Shown here: piece after piece, positions 49,246-54,132 of the stretch
Numbering within the stretch: position 1 is the first letter of the stretch
Layout of the letters: each line of letters starts with the position of its first letter
DNA from: Hydrogenophaga sp. 2FB
GTDB lineage: Bacteria > Pseudomonadota > Gammaproteobacteria > Burkholderiales > Burkholderiaceae_C
Length of the DNA: 54,132 nucleotides
Assembly (NCBI RefSeq): GCF_005503365.1
Contig: NZ_SCML01000043.1
Span: forward strand, 1 to 54,132
Direction of reading: 5' to 3'
Program-made: the position numbers and the translations under genes
Notes under the pieces: model-generated
The model's input: only the letters and a program-made list of their open reading frames with translations
What the model was told of the DNA's origin: nothing
Database searches by the model: none

Positions 49246-50211
49246 TTATTCCACGCTAATGTTTGCGTCTTTGATCACCTTGCTCAACCTGCGTATCTCA
49301 GACTTTATATGGCTGGAGAACTGATCCGGCGTACTTGCGACGACTACCAATCCGGCATCAATCAGCTTGGCCTTAACTTCTTCGCTTCGGAGCGCCTCAG
49401 TGATTCCTGCATGCAATTTGGACAAAATTTCGTTTGGTAGATTCGCGGGCCCTGCAATGCCGAACCAGCCGCTGAATTCAAATCCAGGCACTCCTGATTC
49501 GGCGACCGTCGGGATGCCTGGAAGAAAAGGCAAGCGTGTCGGCGATCCCACTGCCACCGGTACAACCTTGCCGCTCTTGATGTGAGGCAACGCAGTCGGC
49601 ACTACGTCGAAAATGAGTGGCACGCGACCGCTGATGACGTCGACATACGCGCCACCGGAGCCTTTGTAGGGAACATGGTTGAGCTTGATGCCAACATCCC
49701 TCGCAAACATCTCCATTCCAATGTGGGGCGAGGAGCCGGCTCCGCCGCTGGCGTAGGTGAGCCCCGGCTCAGCCTTTGCGCGCGCAATTAGCTCATTAAC
49801 AGTACCAACTTTAATCGACGGATGGGCGAGGAGTATCATCGGCGCCGAGACCGCAAGTGAAATTGGTGTGAAGTCCTTGATCGGATCATACGGAAGCCTC
49901 GGGTACAGACCAACATTTGCTGCGTGTGTACCAAAAACCGCGAGACCGATCGTGTAGCCGTCCGCCGGTGCGGCCGCCAGCATCTTAGTACCGATCATCC
50001 CGCTGGCACCAACCCGGTTATCGATGATTACAGGTTGACCCCAGCGGTCGCTCAGAGCTTTGCCGATGACTCTCGCGAGCAGATCTGCAGTACCGCCGGG
50101 CGTGTAAGGCGCGATGAAGGTAATCGGTTTGGAGGGATACGTCTGTGCATGTGCGAAAACACTTGCAAACATGACCAGAACGGCCAAGCAGATACGAAAG
50201 CAAGATTTCAC
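49246..50211 (-). CDS. Bug/TctC family periplasmic substrate-binding protein
   Basis: A 321-aa binding protein with signal peptide MKSCFRICLAVLVMFASVFA. Motifs are KPITFIAPYTPGGTADLLAR, VIIDNRVGASGMIGTKML and LTYASGGAGSSPHIGMEM. It starts with GTG 50211, with AAGGAGA 6 nt upstream. In the sulfonate operon, so perhaps it binds a sulfonate or its carboxylate product. Confidence 0.92.
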   Translation of the reverse strand: MKSCFRICLAVLVMFASVFAHAQTYPSKPITFIAPYTPGGTADLLARVIGKALSDRWGQPVIIDNRVGASGMIGTKMLAAAPADGYTIGLAVFGTHAANVGLYPRLPYDPIKDFTPISLAVSAPMILLAHPSIKVGTVNELIARAKAEPGLTYASGGAGSSPHIGMEMFARDVGIKLNHVPYKGSGGAYVDVISGRVPLIFDVVPTALPHIKSGKVVPVAVGSPTRLPFLPGIPTVAESGVPGFEFSGWFGIAGPANLPNEILSKLHAGITEALRSEEVKAKLIDAGLVVVASTPDQFSSHIKSEIRRLSKVIKDANISVE

Positions 50212-50392
50212 AATTGTCTCCTTGTGAGCATTGTTTTGGGCACGTGCTAAGGCAGGTGCGCCTATTCATGCCGATAGATTTTAAAGAGGAACAGGCGCGT
50301 CATTGCGGCACTCTGCTCCCGCCCGTCAGGCCGACTTCTCGCGCCGATTTTTCTACTATTTGCCGGTCCGACGTTTTGCCAATGTATCGAAG

Positions 50393-51172
50393 TCAGGCCT
50401 CGAACGTGGAGAGGAAATCTCGAACAATTCGATTAAATAGGTGAGGTGCTTCCATGTGGGCGCCATGCGAACAGTTGGGAAGCACGCACAAGGCAGCTTC
50501 GGGAATCTCCTGCCACATCCGAAGCGAATCCGCCGGCTTGGTCGACTGGTCCCTGTCGCCGACAAGAACCAACGTCTTAGTCTGGATAGTTTGCAAGCGA
50601 TCAACAACATTCCACTTCTGCATCGCCCTCATCAGAGTAACGCTAGATGCTTTCGACGCCCCTGCACAGGCCGCTCGGCAGGTGTCGTAGAACGGGTGAG
50701 AATTGCCATTAACAAACCAGCTCGCTACAGCCTTGTCGGTAAGACTATCCAACCCTTGAGATTGCACACGCTCGACGGATGCGTCCCACGACTCGAAGCG
50801 GCCCGGCAGATCCCCCGCAGGCGCAGTTCCGTATAAAACTAGGTTGTCGAGTCGGTCACCGTGGTCAAGGGCTATTTGTTGTGCAACCATGCCGCCCATT
50901 GAGAACCCAAGAAGAGAAAATCGGTCAATATCGACTTGATTCAGCGTCTGCATTACCATTTCAGCGACACCTTCGAGTGAGTCCGGCGCGGGAACGTCGG
51001 CGCTATCGCCGAAGCCTGGCATGTCTATCGCAATCAAGTCGAAGTACCCCTTCAACTCGGTATACAGCGGCGTCCAATAACCCGACGCGGCGAGGAAACC
51101 GTGCAACAGAACGAGCTTAGGAGCACCTTTCGTGCCTGAACGGTGAATTTTTAGGGCGGCATTGTTAGACAT
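50393..51172 (-). CDS. Alpha/beta hydrolase
   Basis: A 259-aa alpha/beta hydrolase of the 3-oxoadipate enol-lactonase/BphD-like group. KLVLLHGFLAASGYWTPLY (oxyanion HG), nucleophile elbow LLGFSMGGMVAQ, Asp in VGDRDQSTKPA and His in PNCSHGAHMEAP. ATG 51172 follows AAGGA at 6 nt. It lies 221 nt downstream of the SsuD-like gene stop, in the same orientation, so operon linkage is likely but not proven. Confidence 0.88.
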   Translation of the reverse strand: MSNNAALKIHRSGTKGAPKLVLLHGFLAASGYWTPLYTELKGYFDLIAIDMPGFGDSADVPAPDSLEGVAEMVMQTLNQVDIDRFSLLGFSMGGMVAQQIALDHGDRLDNLVLYGTAPAGDLPGRFESWDASVERVQSQGLDSLTDKAVASWFVNGNSHPFYDTCRAACAGASKASSVTLMRAMQKWNVVDRLQTIQTKTLVLVGDRDQSTKPADSLRMWQEIPEAALCVLPNCSHGAHMEAPHLFNRIVRDFLSTFEA

Positions 51173-51398
51173 CAAGATTCCTTAAGAAGAAATGAAATTT
51201 TCCAAAAATTAGAAGAAGTGGACGGCGCCTGGATTGAGAGCGTTCTTCGATGCGCGGTAATAGTGGTTTTCGCGAGGCGCCGCCAAATACATGGCATGCT
51301 TATTTTGCCCAGCGTCATCGACGTAGTATGAGCACTCGCTTTATTATCACAATGTCAAGTGCGCCAGTTAACAAGAACTGGATCCGGCGGGTATCGAC

Positions 51399-52478
51399 TT
51401 AAACTTCGGGAGAAGCCCTCAACAGAGGCATAACCAATCGGCCAAAGATTTCAGCCTCTTCGGCATGAGGGTATCCCGAGAGGCAAAATCCTGAACAACC
51501 AACATCGATAAACTCACGCAGTTGATTGGCTACTTGCTCGGGATTCCCGACCACAGCGACTCCGGTCCCCGGTCGGACGTCAGATAGGCCGCTCCAAAGG
51601 TGCGGCGTAAGTTTGTTCCCTGGAACACAGGACAATTCTCTTTGCCGATTGTTCGCTACAGAATCGTAGTTCGCAACTAGGGCAGCCATTCTCGTTTTGC
51701 GATCCTCGGCACCTTCGATCAACTGCTCGGCGTGCGCCCAAGCGTCTGCCTCATTCTCTCGGCAGACAACAACGAGTCGCATCGCAAAACGCAACTCCTC
51801 CGCTCGCCCATATTTCTCGGCGCGTGCGCGCATCTCCGTAATCTGAGTACCGATACGATCAGGATAGTCACCCCAGAACAGATGTGTTGATGAGTGCTTG
51901 GCAGAAATTTCAGCGGCGAACTCTGACCCTCCACCCAGGAAAAAGGGAGGGTAGGGTCGCTGACTCGGTTTAGGCAAAATTTGCGGACTATGGACCTGAT
52001 GGTATGAGCCCTCAAATTCCACTTTTTCTTCCGAGAGCAAGCGCTTGACCAGTACGATTTCTTCCTCCATTTGTTGGTAACGCTTCTCCTTGGATTCGAT
52101 GAGACCTTCCGCACGAGCCTCTGCCGCGTTTGCGCCCGCAATCAAGTTAATGTAGATGCGACCTCCTCCTGATATCTGGTCGAACGTGCTCACCATCTTG
52201 GCGAGAGTTGGAGGGTTGATAGCACCAGGCTTCAAAGCCACCAGCATCTTCAGCTTGCTCGTTCGCGCAGCCAGATAAGTCGCCGTGATCCACGCCTCCC
52301 AGCAATTCTGATTTGTCGGCACCAGCACGTACTCGAAGCCCGCTCGTTCGGCCGCGACCGCGACGCGCTCAAATTGATCAAACGAGGAAGCGACATCCTT
52401 CGAAGGGTCGCCGAACGCGCCTGTATCGCCAGAAGTCGGGATGAACCATCCCATATTGAGCGAGTTTTTCACAGTCAT
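51399..52478 (-). CDS. ssuD: SsuD-like FMNH2-dependent alkanesulfonate monooxygenase
   Basis: A 359-aa luciferase-fold enzyme. LNMGWFIPTSGDTGAF, ERAGFEYVLVPTNQNCWEAW (Cys in the active site), KMLVALKPGAINPPTLAKM, FDQISGGGRIYINLIAGAN, the PYPPFFLGGGS block, and SGYPHAEEAEIFGRLVMPLL all align with SsuD along the full length. Family function: FMNH2 plus O2 cleaves a C-S bond giving sulfite and an aldehyde. Its ATG overlaps the stop of the flavin reductase gene (ATGA). The relatives MsuD and SfnG cannot be excluded as closer homologues. Confidence 0.88.
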   Translation of the reverse strand: MTVKNSLNMGWFIPTSGDTGAFGDPSKDVASSFDQFERVAVAAERAGFEYVLVPTNQNCWEAWITATYLAARTSKLKMLVALKPGAINPPTLAKMVSTFDQISGGGRIYINLIAGANAAEARAEGLIESKEKRYQQMEEEIVLVKRLLSEEKVEFEGSYHQVHSPQILPKPSQRPYPPFFLGGGSEFAAEISAKHSSTHLFWGDYPDRIGTQITEMRARAEKYGRAEELRFAMRLVVVCRENEADAWAHAEQLIEGAEDRKTRMAALVANYDSVANNRQRELSCVPGNKLTPHLWSGLSDVRPGTGVAVVGNPEQVANQLREFIDVGCSGFCLSGYPHAEEAEIFGRLVMPLLRASPEV

Positions 52479-53068
52479 TGTTGTCCTGTATGGATGTCGC
52501 GAACCTTCGCGAATTTGTGAATGGTTGCAGCCTGCGTGCGAGGGGCCGCTCTGGTTGTCAGGCTGCAGTAGCCTCCGTTGTGGAACACAAGCGGGGGGCC
52601 TTCGACTGTCCTGTACGTGACCACTCGGCCGACCACTACAACATGGTCGCCGCCGTCGTAACGATGCTCCGTTTGACATTCGAAACGGGCAACACCGCAG
52701 TCGAGCAGCGGCACGCCGCCGATTCCGCGACTGACGGGCATCCCTGCGAACCGGTCGATGCCGCTCTTGGTAAACTGATTCGAGACATGTTCGTCATCCA
52801 AGCTCAGGATGTGGACTGCGAAGCTATCGGCTTCAAGGAAATCCGCTGCGGTCGAGGATTTCTTGTCGACACTCCATAGGACAAGCGGCGGATCAAGAGA
52901 CACCGCGTTGAAGCTGTTGGCAGTTAGTCCTACGTCCCGCCCCTCAGTGCTGCGAGCGGTGACGACGGTCACGCCGGTCGCAAACTGCCCGAGTGCGCGG
53001 CGAAACTGTTTTGCGTCGGTGACGCGGTCTGGCGGTGTAAGCGCCTTTGCCATGAGGGTAGAAGTCAA
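52475..53068 (-). CDS. NAD(P)H-dependent FMN reductase (HpaC/SsuE-partner type)
   Basis: A 197-aa flavin reductase-like domain protein. FATGVTVVTARSTEGRDVGL, ANSFNAVSLDPPLVLWSVDK and GDHVVVVGRVVTY are the family blocks. It lacks the MarR-like C-terminus of its counterpart at 41739. TTG 53068 is chosen since AAAGGAG lies upstream at good spacing; the ATG at 53053 would be too far. First gene of the sulfonate operon; it feeds FMNH2 to the SsuD-like enzyme. Confidence 0.87.
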   Translation of the reverse strand: MTSTLMAKALTPPDRVTDAKQFRRALGQFATGVTVVTARSTEGRDVGLTANSFNAVSLDPPLVLWSVDKKSSTAADFLEADSFAVHILSLDDEHVSNQFTKSGIDRFAGMPVSRGIGGVPLLDCGVARFECQTEHRYDGGDHVVVVGRVVTYRTVEGPPLVFHNGGYCSLTTRAAPRTQAATIHKFAKVRDIHTGQQ

Positions 53069-53276
53069 GAGGAGCTCCTTTGATGTGGTGAGGCAATCCT
53101 AGGAGATGCACCAAATCTTGGAAAATGAAGATGTTCGATGAACCGTATGTTCCAGGCGAATACCTCGCACCGATGCCGTTCCGCACTGCAGGGTCGTCAA
53201 CGCCACGCCGCACCCCCCCTAAAAACCGCGCCGACGCTGGCCTAGTCTGCGCGGCAGAGGCTTTCTGACAACGTGT

Positions 53277-53760
53277 TTACGATCTTCTGAGTAGGACCGC
53301 CAAGAAGGCCAAGTGGACGAACTGTAGGCTGGTGTTGATCAGCTTCTCGCAGTTCTTCCATAGACGCCTGTTCTTGTCCAGCCAGGCAAAGCTTCGCTCG
53401 ACGATCCAGCGCTTGGGAATCACCTTGAATGTGTGCAGTTCGCTGCGCTTGGCGACCTACACCGTGACCTGCTCGCCCAGAATGTCGCGCACGCCCTGCG
53501 CAAAGGGCTCGCCGACATAACCGCCATCTGCCAGCAGGCTCTGTACTCGCGTGAGAGAGGGTTTGCAGCGTTCAAGCGCCTGCAGCGCCGCCTTGCGGTC
53601 CGTCACTTCGGCCGTGGTCACCGCCACGGCATGAGCAAAGCCCTGCGTGTCCACCGCAATGTGGCGCTTCCTTCTTGCCCGCGTCATACCCCTTCAGGGC
53701 TGCCGCATCCGTGTTCTTCACGCTCTGCGCGTCCACGATCAAGAGCTGCGTATTTCGGCG
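53277..53760 (-). pseudogene. IS5-family transposase relic
   Basis: The minus strand reads LLIVDAQSVKNTDAAALKGY, then a frameshift after DAGKK, RHIAVDTQGFAHAVAVTTAE, LADGGYVGEPFAQGVRDILG, a TAG in place of Gln near 53457, then VAKRSELHTFKVIPKRWIVE and RSFAWLDKNRRLWKNCEKL. Two lesions and a missing N-terminus. Remnant of an IS5/IS1031-type element. Confidence 0.85.
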
Positions 53761-53897
53761 AAGGTGACCGACGATTTCGGGAACGTGACCGGTTTGACTG
53801 CGCGGTGCTGAGTTGCGTGGAATAGATTGGAGGAAGGTAAGCGCGCGGCCGTCCCATCTTGACCGCGGGATGCGGTCGTGTTTCTGAGAATGCGTTG

Positions 53898-54030
53898 TCA
53901 GGCTGGCTGCCAGCGGTGCGGCAGCAGCTTGCCAATGTGGCTGGCGCGCTGCATAGGCAGGCGTGCCATCACATCACGCAGGTAGGCGTAGGGATCATGC
54001 CCATTCATGCGCGCTGACTGTAAGCGTCCA
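53898..54030 (-). pseudogene. IS66-family transposase C-terminal fragment
   Basis: The minus strand reads QSARMNGHDPYAYLRDVMAR and LPMQRASHIGKLLPHRWQPA, stop, the canonical TnpC C-terminus. Upstream homology is lost within about 20 nt. Unconnected with the N-terminal fragment at 44320. Confidence 0.8.
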
Positions 54031-54070
54031 GCCATCCCATCTTGAATCTGCGTTAGGCGCATAGGACGCT

Positions 54071-54101
54071 CGTGTCCACCTTCAACTTTTTGGTGGACAC
54101 G
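54071..54101. repeat. Perfect 10-bp inverted repeat near window end
   Basis: CGTGTCCACC and GGTGGACACG around an 11-nt T-rich loop. It lies just beyond the IS66 fragment and could be an IS end or a terminator. Truncated context prevents a call. Confidence 0.4.
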
Positions 54102-54132
54102 TGAGCACTATTCCTGAACAAGCCGTCGGCAC

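Noticed and set aside
1..54132. CRISPR array, rRNA or intact tRNA genes
   Set aside because: No regularly spaced repeats, rRNA sequence or complete cloverleaf was noticed on reading either strand; only the tRNA 3' remnant at 18954-18974 was seen.

Overview
This is GC-rich DNA typical of a betaproteobacterium of the order Burkholderiales (Comamonadaceae/Alcaligenaceae type). The evidence is dense acyl-CoA catabolic operons and five separate Bug/TctC-type periplasmic binding proteins, plus LysR and MalT-type regulators. No gene here fixes the genus.

Left part (1-18,950) looks like ordinary catabolic chromosome. Operon A runs on the minus strand from 6259 to 36: CoA-transferase, MaoC-like protein, Bug protein, racemase-like CoA-transferase and two acyl-CoA dehydrogenases. 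A divergent LysR gene starts at 6388. A large MalT-like LuxR regulator (7278-10046) is divergent from a nitronate monooxygenase (10180-11142). Operon B runs on the minus strand from 18621 to 11202: acyl-CoA dehydrogenase, thiolase, SDR, Bug, a pair of hot-dog hydratase subunits, Bug and CoA-transferase. Together these could activate, desaturate, hydrate, oxidise and cleave an unidentified carboxylic acid. Palindromes with TACCCC and GGGGT arms lie both upstream of the regulator and upstream of operon B.

At about 18,954 a tRNA-like 3' end, followed on its own strand by a strong hairpin, stops abruptly. Everything to the right looks like an accessory island. Its first gene encodes a 1,861-residue protein with two tyrosine-recombinase catalytic domains, the most unusual object in the window. 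Next to it, convergent, is an unrecognised 349-aa gene. Then come a complete IS3-family element with 3-bp target duplication, an IS110-family element and a truncated integrase.

From 29,485 to 36,216 lies a catabolic cassette: a succinate-dehydrogenase/fumarate-reductase-like complex with two membrane anchors, a two-subunit class I fumarase-like hydratase, an amidohydrolase-fold protein lacking its metal ligands, and a LysR regulator. Internally deleted IS3 relics in inverted orientation bracket it.

The right part carries two parallel flavin-monooxygenase operons on the minus strand. The first (42758-37246) has a flavin reductase fused to a MarR-like domain, an NtaA-type monooxygenase, a lumazine synthase behind an FMN-riboswitch-like leader, a carboxymuconolactone-decarboxylase-family protein, a Bug protein and an alpha/beta hydrolase. 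The second (53068-47496) has a flavin reductase, an SsuD-like sulfonate monooxygenase, an alpha/beta hydrolase, a Bug protein and a SorAB sulfite dehydrogenase, which suggests organosulfonate use with oxidation of the released sulfite. Between them are mmsA and a belt of decayed genes (IS3, IS66 and IS5 fragments, a LysR pseudogene, an MFS stub). More IS5 and IS66 debris closes the window.
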